The position numbers and the translations under genes are program-made. The notes below the pieces were generated by a model. It ran no database searches and was not told where the DNA came from. It worked only from the letters and a program-made list of their open reading frames with translations. DNA of 64,000 nt from Rhodococcus sp. X156 (GTDB lineage Bacteria > Actinomycetota > Actinomycetes > Mycobacteriales > Mycobacteriaceae). This document shows positions 45,041 through 54,968 of this stretch, piece after piece (the first letter of the stretch is position 1; the number at the start of each line of letters is the position of its first letter). The stretch covers positions 620,001 through 684,000 of the forward strand of contig NZ_CP034766.1 of NCBI RefSeq assembly GCF_004006015.1, written 5' to 3'.

Positions 45041-46398
45041 CCCTTTTGCACACAATACGACGATACAAGACGAGGGTAGAAGCGGACCACGCCGGTCGCG
45101 CAGAGTGGCGGAACCGCCTCAGCATTAACCTGAATGGCGATGGCCGCGAAACAGACGCCGATGGCTCTCGCGGAACAGATAAGCGAAACGGGAGTCAGGG
45201 GACGACGACGGCAGCGCTCGGTCACGGACGGCGAATAGTTCTGGCAGTCACAGCGGCACAGTCGCTCAAACTGATGACCGGATTCCCCGAACACCTCGCG
45301 GGGCGTGGATGGGAAGTTCACGTGGTCGCCAATGACTGCCCAGCATCCCTGTACAGCGAAAACATCATATTTCATCAGGTCAGGATGAGTAGAGAGCCAG
45401 CGCCACTGCGCGACGCCCGAGCTCTATTTGCATGGACAAGACTGCTATATTCGTTAAAGCCAGACCTAGTCGTCTCGGGAACACCCAAAGCTGGCCTACT
45501 GGGTATGCTCGCGGCATACGTCACCCGTGTACCGGTGCGAATCTACCTGCTTAGAGGTTTGCGGTCGGCGACGGAAACCGGCGGGAAACGCAGGGTCTTG
45601 AATCTGCTCGAACGGCTTACGGCATACACATCTACAACGGTACTGGCAGTGAGCGAAAGCTTACGGGCCGAGTTTCTGCGTGAGGGACTCAGCCAACAGG
45701 ATAAGGTCATCGTCCTGGGTTCGGGTTCGTCAAATGGAGTAGAAATCGCGCCCCTCGTAACCTTCCATGTCGCAGAAACATCGACAGACTTACGCGCCAT
45801 GGTGGGTCTAGACCCCAACGTTCCAACTATCGGATTCGTCGGCCGCCTAGCTGCGGACAAGGGCCTACCAACCCTCCTTCGAGCGATACAGCAACTAGAT
45901 GAGCAGAAGCTATTCCCGCAGATCTTGCTAGTCGGGCCAGACGAGCCGGAGGGATCCCTGCAGACTTTTCTGAAGGAAGCCGGTGTGCGCCCAAACCGAG
46001 TGAAGTGGCTCGGTGCCGTCGCAGACGTTCGCCCTTACTACCCACTGATGGACGTTCTATGCCTACCGACGCTGCGAGAGGGATTCCCGAACGTAGTGCT
46101 TGAAGCGGGTGTCAACGCCGTCCCAACTGTTGCGTCACGGGTCACAGGATGCGTCGACGCCGTGATTGATGGTGAGACGGGACGTCTATTCATCCCAGGT
46201 GCCAGCGGCGACCTAGCTCAAACCCTGGCCGAACTGCTGCGTGATCCAGAGCTTCGACACCGGTTGGGCGACGGAGCGCGCCAACGAGCCGTGAAACTGT
46301 TCGACCGACGACTTGTATGGGAACTGACGGAAGCCTACTTCGGTCAGCAGATGGATACTGGGAAACTTAGGAGAGTGCAACTTCAATGCGAGTCTTAG
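45037..46398 (+). CDS. Glycosyltransferase, GT4 family
   Basis: A 453-residue GT-B glycosyltransferase. Seen: TIGFVGRLAADKGLPTLL for the donor-binding domain and the EGFPNVVLEAGVNAVPTVA block, the E-x7-E nucleotide-sugar motif of GT4. An about 65-residue polar N-terminal extension precedes the catalytic fold. Start GTG 45037 (GTGA overlap with the priming transferase). It probably adds the second sugar. Clearly lower GC than the first three genes of the locus. Confidence 0.9.
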   Translation: MTLLHTIRRYKTRVEADHAGRAEWRNRLSINLNGDGRETDADGSRGTDKRNGSQGTTTAALGHGRRIVLAVTAAQSLKLMTGFPEHLAGRGWEVHVVANDCPASLYSENIIFHQVRMSREPAPLRDARALFAWTRLLYSLKPDLVVSGTPKAGLLGMLAAYVTRVPVRIYLLRGLRSATETGGKRRVLNLLERLTAYTSTTVLAVSESLRAEFLREGLSQQDKVIVLGSGSSNGVEIAPLVTFHVAETSTDLRAMVGLDPNVPTIGFVGRLAADKGLPTLLRAIQQLDEQKLFPQILLVGPDEPEGSLQTFLKEAGVRPNRVKWLGAVADVRPYYPLMDVLCLPTLREGFPNVVLEAGVNAVPTVASRVTGCVDAVIDGETGRLFIPGASGDLAQTLAELLRDPELRHRLGDGARQRAVKLFDRRLVWELTEAYFGQQMDTGKLRRVQLQCES

Positions 46399-47351
46399 TT
46401 ACAGGCGGTGCCGGGTTCATTGGCGGGAACCTCTGCCGCCGTCTGCTAGCAGATCCTGCTATCGACGAGGTCGCGGTCATTGACGATTTGTCAAACGGCC
46501 ACCTCCAAGCGCTCGACGGGCTGGAAGTGACCTTTGAGCACGCGAGCATCCTCGACGACCGAGCCATGGCGAGAGCGGCACACGGTTGCAGTGCCATCGT
46601 CCACCTCGCCGCGCTCGGCTCCGTGCCGAGGAGTATCGCCAATCCAATGTCAACCCACGATGCCAATGCTACCGGAACTTTGAAAGTCCTCGAGGCCGCG
46701 CGTGCGAACGGAAATGCCCACGTCGTCCTGGCTTCATCATCCTCCGTCTACGGCGCCAACAGCGCGATCCCGAAAACCGAAGACCTTCAGTGTCTCCCAG
46801 TGAGCCCGTACGCCGTGTCGAAGCTTGCGTCGGAGCAGTACGCAATGGCATACGCCCGTTGCTACGACCTTCCCGTTCTTCCGCTTCGCTTCTTCAACGT
46901 CTTCGGACCAGGACAGATTCCCGGACACGTCTACGCGGCAGTGGTTCCCGTGTTCCTCGAGGCTGCGTTGACCGGGCTTCCCCTGCCGGTGAACGGAGAC
47001 GGGGAGCAAAGTCGGGACTTTACCTATGTCGGCACAGTGGTTGATACGATCGCGCAGGCCGTTGTGTCCAGGACGACCGGCTCCCCCATGAACCTCGCAT
47101 TCGGCACACGCACCACACTCAATGAACTTATTCGTATGCTGGGTGCAGCGCTCGGTGCGGAGCTCGGGATTGAATACCGACCCCCTAGGCCGGGCGATGT
47201 CCGCCACTCCCAGGCGGCAAATGACAAGTTGCGCGAGGCCTTTCCGTCAGTAGAGCCAGTGTCTCTGAGCGAAGGGCTTGAGTCCACCATCGCCTGGATG
47301 CGCCAGCATCTAGGCAATCGCCTTGCAACTACGGCGGGTAGCGTCTCGTGA
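46386..47351 (+). CDS. NAD-dependent epimerase/dehydratase (UDP-sugar)
   Basis: A 321-residue extended SDR: TGGAGFIGGNL cofactor motif at residues 6-16, SSSSVYG, YAVSK for the Tyr-Lys pair and RFFNVFGPG. This is the GalE/WbpP-type fold, so it probably interconverts UDP-sugar epimers for the polysaccharide; the exact sugar is uncertain. It overlaps the GT4 gene by 13 bases. Confidence 0.9.
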   Translation: MRVLVTGGAGFIGGNLCRRLLADPAIDEVAVIDDLSNGHLQALDGLEVTFEHASILDDRAMARAAHGCSAIVHLAALGSVPRSIANPMSTHDANATGTLKVLEAARANGNAHVVLASSSSVYGANSAIPKTEDLQCLPVSPYAVSKLASEQYAMAYARCYDLPVLPLRFFNVFGPGQIPGHVYAAVVPVFLEAALTGLPLPVNGDGEQSRDFTYVGTVVDTIAQAVVSRTTGSPMNLAFGTRTTLNELIRMLGAALGAELGIEYRPPRPGDVRHSQAANDKLREAFPSVEPVSLSEGLESTIAWMRQHLGNRLATTAGSVS

Positions 47352-47363
47352 GGGTGAAATAGC

Positions 47364-47945
47364 GTGCGTGGTAGGGAACTATTTGACCGGCTTGAGCCAC
47401 TACTGCTCGCTCTGGTGGGAGGCTTACGGCTTCTGCCCCGCCCATTTCGTCGGTGGCTTCTTGTCGCGGCCCGGCGACTCAGGGGAAAGGCTGGTATTGG
47501 TCTTCGCTACTGCCTCCTCTCGTCGCTCGGAGTGGCGCCACAGGCGAACGTTTCGGTCCACGAGGACGTCTACCTTCTGCATGTGGAAGGGCTCCGAATT
47601 GGGCGAAACGTGAGCATTCATCCCCTGTGCTACATCGATGCGGCTGGCGGTATAAGCCTCGGCGACAACATCTCGGTCGCACACGGGACCACCGTAATGT
47701 CTACGAGCCATGTGTTTGACGAGTTAAACACTCCGATCAACGACCAGGGTGTGTCTACCGCGAGCACCTACATCGGTGATGATTGCTGGATCGGCGCACA
47801 ATGTGTCATTGTCGCCGGGGTGAAAATTGGTCCGGGAAGCGTTGTCGGCGCAAACTCGGTCGTGACCCGCGATGTACCGAGCGGCTCAGTCGTCGCGGGC
47901 TCGCCAGCCAGTATCGTCAGAAAAAGGGGCGGCCCCAATGACTAG
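47364..47945 (+). CDS. Hexapeptide-repeat O-acetyltransferase (WcaF-like)
   Basis: A 193-residue left-handed beta-helix acetyltransferase. Seen: hexapeptide rungs from about residue 65, the catalytic-region TSHVFDE, and the C-terminal [25 protein letters not shown]. It acetylates a sugar of the repeat unit using acetyl-CoA. Start GTG 47364. The next gene overlaps its end by 8 bases. Confidence 0.9.
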   Translation: MRGRELFDRLEPLLLALVGGLRLLPRPFRRWLLVAARRLRGKAGIGLRYCLLSSLGVAPQANVSVHEDVYLLHVEGLRIGRNVSIHPLCYIDAAGGISLGDNISVAHGTTVMSTSHVFDELNTPINDQGVSTASTYIGDDCWIGAQCVIVAGVKIGPGSVVGANSVVTRDVPSGSVVAGSPASIVRKRGGPND

Positions 47946-48954
47946 CGAGCGCGAGGGTCCAGAATCGTCCGCACCCCTGACAATCGCAATCGTGACGCCT
48001 ACATATAACCGATTGCCACTTCTGAAGCGACTTTATGAGAGTCTCAGTCTTCAGTGTGACTCCGCGTTCGTCTGGGTCGTTGTCGACGACTGCAGTACGG
48101 ACGGTACGCAGCAATGGCTGGCAGAGGTAACCGCAGTATCCAGGTTCGAGATTGCGGTGCTTCGGAACGATCAGAACAAGGGAAAGTGCGCCTCGCTGAA
48201 CGTGGCCTTTGATAGCATTAACGCGGAGTTCTACCTCATTGTGGATAGCGACGATCGCCTTGACGACGGTGCGGTTCGTACTGTTCGCGCGAAAGCAATG
48301 GAATACGCACCCGCCAATGATGTAGGTGCCGTGTTTTTCTGTTACCGAACCGCGGGTGGGGACTTGCTAGGGGCGCCCGGCGGGGCAGATAACGAAGACG
48401 TCGTGATGACGCGCGCGACCTATGATGAGAGCTTCGGCAAATACGACGGAAGCGTCGGCTATTTCAGGCGTGTTGTCGAACGGTACCGTTATCCACAGTT
48501 CGGAGGAGAGTCCTACTTAGGGCCGACGGTTCTCCAGCTCATGATGGCGCCGGAGTTTTCTCTATGCTTCACGCATGATGTCGTTGGCTTCGCTGAGTAC
48601 CAAGCTGATGGCCTCAGTGCGAGCGGGAGGTTGCTCCGGATGCGGAACCCCCTTGGAATGATGACGTACGCGTCCCTGCAGAGGCAGCAATCTCGTTCCT
48701 TGAGCGCCCGTCTGCAGCACGCTGTCAAGTATCACGCCTACCGCAGACTTGCGGCGGGCGGACCCGACTGCACGGCCCTAGGTGAGCTGCGTGGCGGTCG
48801 AGGTGAGCGTGTGCCCCTTCTTCTTGGTATCTGCCTAGCGCTGTACTGGAAACGAAAGTACACGCCCTCTTCAACTGGTATGAGTGGTCTTGCCGCTGGT
48901 GCTTCCCGTACGCATCCACACAAGGGCGGTGCGAGTTGGTTACGCCGTCGCTAG
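47938..48954 (+). CDS. Glycosyltransferase, GT2 family
   Basis: A 338-residue GT-A glycosyltransferase with [26 protein letters not shown] and the metal-binding [10 protein letters not shown] (DxD-type) motif of GT2. The C-terminal part ([20 protein letters not shown]) is typical of polysaccharide GT2s. Start ATG 47938. It lacks TM helices, so it should act at the cytoplasmic face. Confidence 0.9.
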   Translation: MTSEREGPESSAPLTIAIVTPTYNRLPLLKRLYESLSLQCDSAFVWVVVDDCSTDGTQQWLAEVTAVSRFEIAVLRNDQNKGKCASLNVAFDSINAEFYLIVDSDDRLDDGAVRTVRAKAMEYAPANDVGAVFFCYRTAGGDLLGAPGGADNEDVVMTRATYDESFGKYDGSVGYFRRVVERYRYPQFGGESYLGPTVLQLMMAPEFSLCFTHDVVGFAEYQADGLSASGRLLRMRNPLGMMTYASLQRQQSRSLSARLQHAVKYHAYRRLAAGGPDCTALGELRGGRGERVPLLLGICLALYWKRKYTPSSTGMSGLAAGASRTHPHKGGASWLRRR

Positions 48955-50444
48955 ATAGATCCGATGTCCCGGGACTCACGTTCGGCAATAGGCGGCGCTT
49001 TCGGTCGCTGTCGATGCCTCTATTGCTCGGAGAGGCTGCGATCCTCCTTGCGGTACTTGGGGCCATCTATGTGGTCGGTGGACATCGACCCACCGAGTTG
49101 GCGAGCCAGCAAGTCCTTTATCTGTGCTGGGTGAACAACGGGCTCGTGGTTGCTCAACTTTGCGTCCTGCGAAGGTCATTTGGGTCTCTGATGGCCCCGA
49201 CCGTGCTGTACGCAGGGCTTCTATCAATCTTCACGTCGGGGCAGCTTGTACTGTTCTCGGTCGGGATCGATCCGTCTGGCGCAGACGTCCTCAATAGGGA
49301 GGCGCAAGCTTCAGTTATCCGCGCGGCGGTCTTCTACATGGTTGCATATTGCTTTTTCTGCGCGGCCTGCGTCGCCACTAACGAAATTGCGGGGGCACGC
49401 CCTGCCCGGTACCGGGCAGGGCCGTCGCTTGACGATTGGAGGACGGCGCTTCGATCTACCGGCGCGGTCTGCATTGTTGTGGGAGCGGTCCCATTTATGG
49501 TGGCGAATCTCCATAACTTTCGGGTCATCCTCACCGAAGGGTACTCAGGGTACTACGCAGAGGGTGCACGGATCAGTTCACCGCTGCTGAACCTCAGTTA
49601 TCTCTTCATCGTGGGTTTGGTATTCATAGGATGTGGGGGAGTCGAAAGTCATCGAAAGTGGGCGGCCTTAGCGCTCGCCTCGGTAGCAATATTGCGCCTG
49701 GCTGCTGGGGACCGTGGCGAGGGAATGATCTATCTGCTCACCGCATATCTCGTTGGGACACAGCTTGCTCGGGTCGGCAAGGGCCGTAGGTTGAAGTTGA
49801 TACTCGTCTTCATCTTCGCGATCATCGCGATCCCTGCGGTAGGAGTAATCCGGCAATCGTTCGGCGGAGTCGGAGTCGGCCTTCTCGACTCGATACGGGA
49901 GCAGAACCCATTCGAAACCACTCTGCAGACCACGGGCGGAACTCTGTTCCCCTTGGTGAAGATCATGGAGTTGATTCCAGCAGCGGAACCGTTCGCTGCT
50001 GGGGGAACGTATGTAAGCAGCGTGGCCCATCTTTTCCCGGGATTCCTGCGCGGGCCTCTGACCGATATTGCGGCGGATACGGGCTTCAGCAGCCCTGCCA
50101 CATGGCTCATGGAGCGAATGGGAATGTCCTATGGCCCCGGGTTCACACCGTTTGCTGAGGCATATATGAACTTCTCCTGGATTGGGGGATGCGGGGCAAT
50201 GTTCGTGTATGGTGTGCTATTTACAACACTATTGCGCGTGCCCACTCAGGTGTCGTCCGCCGGGCCTTTGAGGGTGGCGCTCGTGATAGCGTCATTTGCC
50301 CTCGTAGGGTTTAGTGTCCGTGGATCGGTGAACTTCGTTGTTCCGTTTCTATTCCGCTACGTGTTGGTTCCGGGTGTCGCTGTAGCGCTGATCGCGCAGG
50401 GCCTCCGCCGAAGCCGCGGGCGCAAGGTAGGGCATGGTGACTAG
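48936..50444 (+). CDS. O-antigen/exopolysaccharide polymerase, Wzy-like
   Basis: A 502-residue polytopic membrane protein with roughly 12 hydrophobic segments and a long periplasmic-type loop around residues 300-400 (QSFGGVGVGLLDSIREQNPFETT). This is the layout of Wzy polymerases, which join repeat units at the outer face. The likely start is TTG 48936, overlapping the GT2 gene; ATG 49014 is a shorter alternative. No catalytic residues can be named for Wzy. Confidence 0.78.
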   Translation: MVTPSLDRSDVPGLTFGNRRRFRSLSMPLLLGEAAILLAVLGAIYVVGGHRPTELASQQVLYLCWVNNGLVVAQLCVLRRSFGSLMAPTVLYAGLLSIFTSGQLVLFSVGIDPSGADVLNREAQASVIRAAVFYMVAYCFFCAACVATNEIAGARPARYRAGPSLDDWRTALRSTGAVCIVVGAVPFMVANLHNFRVILTEGYSGYYAEGARISSPLLNLSYLFIVGLVFIGCGGVESHRKWAALALASVAILRLAAGDRGEGMIYLLTAYLVGTQLARVGKGRRLKLILVFIFAIIAIPAVGVIRQSFGGVGVGLLDSIREQNPFETTLQTTGGTLFPLVKIMELIPAAEPFAAGGTYVSSVAHLFPGFLRGPLTDIAADTGFSSPATWLMERMGMSYGPGFTPFAEAYMNFSWIGGCGAMFVYGVLFTTLLRVPTQVSSAGPLRVALVIASFALVGFSVRGSVNFVVPFLFRYVLVPGVAVALIAQGLRRSRGRKVGHGD

Positions 50445-51678
50445 CTTGGAGAAGACGAGCGTTCTCGTTGTGGTGAGCTCTATGGCCATCGGTGGGCCGC
50501 AGAAGAGCCTGATCGGACTGCTGGACCGCCTCGACTACGAGTTGCTGTGCGTCGACCTGATGGTGCTCAACGGGCGTACAGGGCCGCTCTCGGCGTTCGT
50601 ACCCTCCAGCGTGCGGGTTATAGACACTCCTCGTCGGGTCGTCGCTGCAACCCTGCCCAGCGCCGAGATGGCGCGGAGCCTCGGTGTCCTTCTTCGATCT
50701 CTCAGCCTGCGGACTCTGCCGGCTGCCATCTGGGAGCTACTGAAGGGCGTCAGCGAGCGGCGTGGATGGCAACGCGTTCGTCAGCGAGTATGGAGGGTTG
50801 TCAGCCGGGAGCTGCCGCGAGTTCCGGGTACTTATGATGCGGCATTTGGAATCCTGGGCCTCTCGACCTACGCCATCGTTGACCTTGTCGATGCAAGGTT
50901 CAAGTATCACTGGGTCCGCAGCGACACGCGGGTGCTCGAGCGCGACGAAGTTGTCGATCGCGAGTACTACGACAAGTTGGCGGGAGCCGTTGCGGTGTCT
51001 AAGCAATGCGCCGAGATCTTTCAAGACATGTACCCGAGCATCCGTGGAAACATGGCTGTATACAAGAACGACATCCCCCGGGGCATCGGACTGGAAGGAT
51101 CGATCGATACGGCTCCCCTACGGGGTGGGTCGTTCACGCTGCTCACGATCTCGCGATTGGACCACCTGAAGGGCCTCGATCTTGCGATCGGGGCATGCGC
51201 TGCGCTCGTCGAGCGCGGCTTTTCGCCTCGTTGGATCGTGTTAGGCGAGGGTCCCGAGAGGGTGAAGTTGGAGAAGATGATTCGGGCGCGTGATCTTTGC
51301 GACTTCTTCACCCTCCCCGGAAGTGTCTTGAATACGATTCCATATTTGGAGAGGGCGGACATTTATGTTCATCCTTCTCGCACGGAGGGTCGATCCAACG
51401 CTGTCGAGGAAGCGAGAGCGTTGGGCAAGCCGATTGTGGCAACGGCCTACGAGACTGTCGCGGACCAGGTGGCTGATGGCGTCACGGGGGTAGTTTGCGC
51501 TATTGACTCGCTAGCGATCGCTGATGCTATTGAAAGACTATTAGCCGAGCCGAGTGTCGGCCGTAGGCTGGGTGAGCAGGCAAGGCATGCGTATGACTCG
51601 GAAACCTGCGACCCGGACGTACTAATGCGGATGGCGTGCCTGGGCGACGTGTCGAGCTTCGGTGGTGGGATTAAATGA
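50434..51678 (+). CDS. Glycosyltransferase, GT4 family
   Basis: A 414-residue GT-B glycosyltransferase with FTLLTISRLDHLKGLDLAI and HPSRTEGRSNAVEEARALGKPIV, the E-x7-E donor-site motif. ATG 50434 overlaps the Wzy gene by 11 bases; the TGA overlaps the flippase ATG (ATGA). Confidence 0.9.
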   Translation: MVTSLEKTSVLVVVSSMAIGGPQKSLIGLLDRLDYELLCVDLMVLNGRTGPLSAFVPSSVRVIDTPRRVVAATLPSAEMARSLGVLLRSLSLRTLPAAIWELLKGVSERRGWQRVRQRVWRVVSRELPRVPGTYDAAFGILGLSTYAIVDLVDARFKYHWVRSDTRVLERDEVVDREYYDKLAGAVAVSKQCAEIFQDMYPSIRGNMAVYKNDIPRGIGLEGSIDTAPLRGGSFTLLTISRLDHLKGLDLAIGACAALVERGFSPRWIVLGEGPERVKLEKMIRARDLCDFFTLPGSVLNTIPYLERADIYVHPSRTEGRSNAVEEARALGKPIVATAYETVADQVADGVTGVVCAIDSLAIADAIERLLAEPSVGRRLGEQARHAYDSETCDPDVLMRMACLGDVSSFGGGIK

Positions 51679-52913
51679 GGGACTATCGCCTAAATTTAAT
51701 CAATAAGGCCATCTCTTCTGTAGCCGGTCTGGTCGTCTCGGTGATTATCGCCAGGTATTTGGGTGTTGTGCTGCGCGGGGAGCTGGCCTTCATTACCCAG
51801 GCAGTTGGAATGCTGGCCGTTATCTTCGGCATGGGGCTGAACCAGGCGTTCCCCTATTTCTTCCGTACTGAGCCGAACCGTAGGACGCTAGATACGTTCT
51901 TGCGCCTGTTCGCCGTTCAGTTTGTGTTTTATGCCGTCGCGGCGGGGCTCTTGGCATTTCTCGTGCCCGACAGGACGGTTCGATGTCTCCTGCTTCTCCT
52001 CGTTGTTACCGTGCTGTACCAGCAGATGGAAAGTGCGATGGCGGTGTACCATATTCGGCTCAAGATCTGGACGAATATCGGCATATCTGTGCTGCGAATC
52101 CTGGCCCACGCGGGAATGCTTCTGTGGCTACCTTCCAGCCTAGTTTGGCCGGTAGTAATCTCCAGTGGTACTTGGCTGGCCGCCATCCTGGCGTACATCA
52201 TTGGTGTCGGCGGACTATCCCGGGGCCGTCTTGACGCCGACCGTGCAAAAAGGATTGTCTCCTACAGCTGGTTACCCATGTTTACTTCCCTGCTGATCAT
52301 TATGAATTATAATATCGATACTCTGATGTTGAAGTGGCTCGGCAGTCCTGAGGACCTCGGTAATTATGCAGTCGCTGCAGGCATTGTCGTCTACCTGTGG
52401 GTCATTCCCGATGCGATAAAGGAAGTTCTGATGTCCCGCGTCGCCCGCTCCAGCGACGTGCGAGCGGCCGTCCTACCACTAAAAGCGGCGGTAGTCCTTG
52501 GGGTGCTGAGTGTGGTATTCATTATTGCATTTGGACCGCTACTCATCCCCTTGCTGTACGGCGAAGATTTCGCCGCTGCGTACGGGCTGTGCGCTGTGTT
52601 ATCCATTGGCGTTATTAGCATGATCTACTACAAGGTCCTCGGTGTTGTGATGCTCTCCGAGGGGCGAAGAGTGTTCTATTTTGCGACGTTGGCTGTAGCT
52701 GTATTACTTAACTCTGTTGCAAACCTCGTCGTTATACCAGCCTATGGCGCATACGGCGCCGCCGGAGCGTCCGTCGCCTCATACACTGTGACCGGCGGTG
52801 CCTTCTTGGTCTATTTCTGCAGGGTTAAGGAGCTTCGCCTCCGTGACGTGGCAGTCGTGGGCAGAGGCGATCTTAGGGTTCTCCGAAATGTGGGCAGAAG
52901 GGTGGCGGCGTGA
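51675..52913 (+). CDS. Polysaccharide flippase, Wzx/RfbX-like
   Basis: A 412-residue membrane protein with about 12 hydrophobic segments and the INKAISSVAGLVVSVIIARYLG N-terminus of the polysaccharide-biosynthesis (MOP) exporter family. It should move the lipid-linked repeat unit across the membrane for the Wzy polymerase. ATG 51675, four-base overlap with the GT4 gene. Confidence 0.88.
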   Translation: MRDYRLNLINKAISSVAGLVVSVIIARYLGVVLRGELAFITQAVGMLAVIFGMGLNQAFPYFFRTEPNRRTLDTFLRLFAVQFVFYAVAAGLLAFLVPDRTVRCLLLLLVVTVLYQQMESAMAVYHIRLKIWTNIGISVLRILAHAGMLLWLPSSLVWPVVISSGTWLAAILAYIIGVGGLSRGRLDADRAKRIVSYSWLPMFTSLLIIMNYNIDTLMLKWLGSPEDLGNYAVAAGIVVYLWVIPDAIKEVLMSRVARSSDVRAAVLPLKAAVVLGVLSVVFIIAFGPLLIPLLYGEDFAAAYGLCAVLSIGVISMIYYKVLGVVMLSEGRRVFYFATLAVAVLLNSVANLVVIPAYGAYGAAGASVASYTVTGGAFLVYFCRVKELRLRDVAVVGRGDLRVLRNVGRRVAA

Positions 52914-53041
52914 GGTTGAGTGCTTCGCCGTTTGGGCAAAGTGTGCGAGTAGGAGTGGACCCTGGCACGCCTTGATGGTGTCGAGTTGGAATGTTGAAGC
53001 GGTCGTCTTAGATCGCACGATCCGATGATTGGTGGAAGTTG

Positions 53042-54325
53042 ATGAATCTAGAAATTCGTGATGCGAAGCTCGGCGTCGTTGGGCTTGGCTATGTGGGCCT
53101 CCCGCTCGCCGTCGCGTTCTCCCAAAAGTTCGATGTTGTGGGATTCGATATCAACCGAACCCGTATTGAGCAATTGTCTAGTGGGCACGACCGGACCAGG
53201 GAGGTCGGATCGACGGAATTGGCGGCTGCGACTCGGTTAACGTTTACATGTGAGCCGGACGCGCTGGGTGAAGCTAATGTCTACATTATCACCACGCCTA
53301 CTCCGATTGACCCCCACAAGAATCCAGATATGAGCGCGGTACTTGCTGCCACCCGGACGGTCGGCGCAGTGCTTAAGGATGGTGACGTAGTTATTTATGA
53401 GTCCACCGTCTACCCGGGTGCAACCGAGGAAGAGTGCGTGCCGTTGCTGCGGGAGCTCAGTGGATTAGTCTTCAATGATCAATTTTATGTTGGCTATAGC
53501 CCCGAGCGCATTAACCCTGGCGATAAGGAGCATAGGTTTGAGAACATCTGTAAAGTTACCTCAGGCTCCACTCCTGAAGCGGCACGGTTTGTTGACGACC
53601 TGTACCGGTCGGTGGTTGTCGCCGGTACGCATATGGCGCCGTCCGTCAAGGTCGCCGAGGCCGCAAAGGTTATCGAAAATACGCAGCGAGACCTGAACAT
53701 CGCTTTGATTAATGAGCTTGCGATGATATTCAATCGGCTGGAGATTAGCACTGAAGATGTACTTGCTGCTGCAGCTACGAAGTGGAACTTTCTCAACTTT
53801 CGGCCGGGCTTGGTCGGCGGTCACTGCATTGGTGTTGATCCCTACTACCTTACATACAAGGCACAAGAGATTGGGTATCATCCAGAACTGATCCTCGCCG
53901 GCAGACGCCTGAATGATTCGATGGGGGCGTACGTTGCGTCTCAGCTCATCCGACAGATGATCCGAACTGGAATTGATCTACGCACGGCGCGGGTCCTCGT
54001 CCTCGGCCTCACGTTTAAGGAAAATACGCCAGACCTACGGAACACGCGTGTCGTCGATGTTTGTCGAGAGCTTGAATCCTATGGGGTGCAGGTGGACGTC
54101 CACGATCCTTGGGTCGATGGTGACGAGGCGTCAAGGGAGTACGGCATCACCGTTACGAAGAGTCCGGGCCACGGCGAGTACGACGCAATCATTGGCGCGG
54201 TGGCTCATGATTCGTTCCGGGAACTGGGCGCGGAGGGCATTCGCGCCTTTGGAAAGCCTGGACGCAGCGTTCTGTACGACCTGAAGGGACTGGTGGGGCG
54301 CGCGGACTCCGACCTTCAGTTGTGA
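53042..54325 (+). CDS. Nucleotide-sugar dehydrogenase (WecC/TviB-like)
   Basis: A 427-residue UDP-sugar 6-dehydrogenase with [10 protein letters not shown] and the catalytic Cys in GGHCIGVDP (C262), followed by [14 protein letters not shown]. The [12 protein letters not shown] region and lack of a GlcUA-type signature favour a UDP-N-acetylhexosamine dehydrogenase, giving a uronic acid residue in the polymer. ATG 53042. 128 bases after the flippase gene. The end of this gene closes the AT-richer core, followed by 643 bases without a gene. Confidence 0.92.
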   Translation: MNLEIRDAKLGVVGLGYVGLPLAVAFSQKFDVVGFDINRTRIEQLSSGHDRTREVGSTELAAATRLTFTCEPDALGEANVYIITTPTPIDPHKNPDMSAVLAATRTVGAVLKDGDVVIYESTVYPGATEEECVPLLRELSGLVFNDQFYVGYSPERINPGDKEHRFENICKVTSGSTPEAARFVDDLYRSVVVAGTHMAPSVKVAEAAKVIENTQRDLNIALINELAMIFNRLEISTEDVLAAAATKWNFLNFRPGLVGGHCIGVDPYYLTYKAQEIGYHPELILAGRRLNDSMGAYVASQLIRQMIRTGIDLRTARVLVLGLTFKENTPDLRNTRVVDVCRELESYGVQVDVHDPWVDGDEASREYGITVTKSPGHGEYDAIIGAVAHDSFRELGAEGIRAFGKPGRSVLYDLKGLVGRADSDLQL

Positions 54326-54968
54326 GGACAACTTCTTTCATCGCGTGAAATGACGGTGAGGCCAGCCCTGGTTGCAGACGCGGCTGTTAGCCGGGCACCT
54401 CACTACGGTGCGAATCTCTGGGGATTACGCCGCGGTCCCGGCCGGCCTGGACGGCTTTGTCCGAGTAGCTGACTGCTGAGTCTTATTGGAAGCAGCCGTG
54501 GCGACGAGTAGCTGCGGTCAGTGTGGTTTGGACTTCTCAAGGCTGCACGGCATGGCCAACAGTTCAACAGGGCTTTCGATGCCTCGACGTGGCGCTCTGC
54601 GCCGGCGAGCGGCGCCTGCCCCAGGTGCCGATGCGTTGGCTGATTGCTTCTCTTCGAGGCGGGCGGGCTCGGCTGAGGCGCGGGTCTGGGTTTGGGGCGG
54701 AGGGGTCGGCGCTGCTCTGTCGGCCACTGCGGGTTGTTCAGACCAGTGCGGGCTGGGGAGCAGCGATACGGGTGCATGGGTCAAGCGCCGTGGGCGGCCG
54801 TATCGCGTTAGGGCGGCGGGTCGAGGCCGGTCATTGGGAGGTAGCCTACGGTCAGCCAGAGTGGGATTCGCAGAATGCGCCGCGTGCCACGCTCCTGCGG
54901 GCGACCTCGGTGGCGGTATTGCTGTTGAGCGCGGAACAACTAGGCGAGGCGACGGAGAGGTCAGCGCG
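54326..54968. promoter_or_regulatory. 643-base gene-free gap inside the polysaccharide locus
   Basis: No convincing gene on either strand. The composition is mixed, GC-richer than the genes around it, and a forward frame continuous with the BY-kinase has an Arg/Ser/Gly-rich, unstructured product that I reject. It probably carries the promoter of the kinase/DUF4012 unit. It may also be remnants left by recombination. Confidence 0.5.

Noticed and set aside
54403..54784. Minus-strand frames in the gene-free gap
   Set aside because: Pro/Arg/Ser-rich products without similarity or codon bias; they look like chance frames.
54486..54968. N-terminal extension of the BY-kinase frame
   Set aside because: The extra residues are Arg/Ser/Gly-rich and unlike Wzz-kinase starts; GTG 54969 has a good ribosome-binding sequence and begins just before the Wzz membrane segment.
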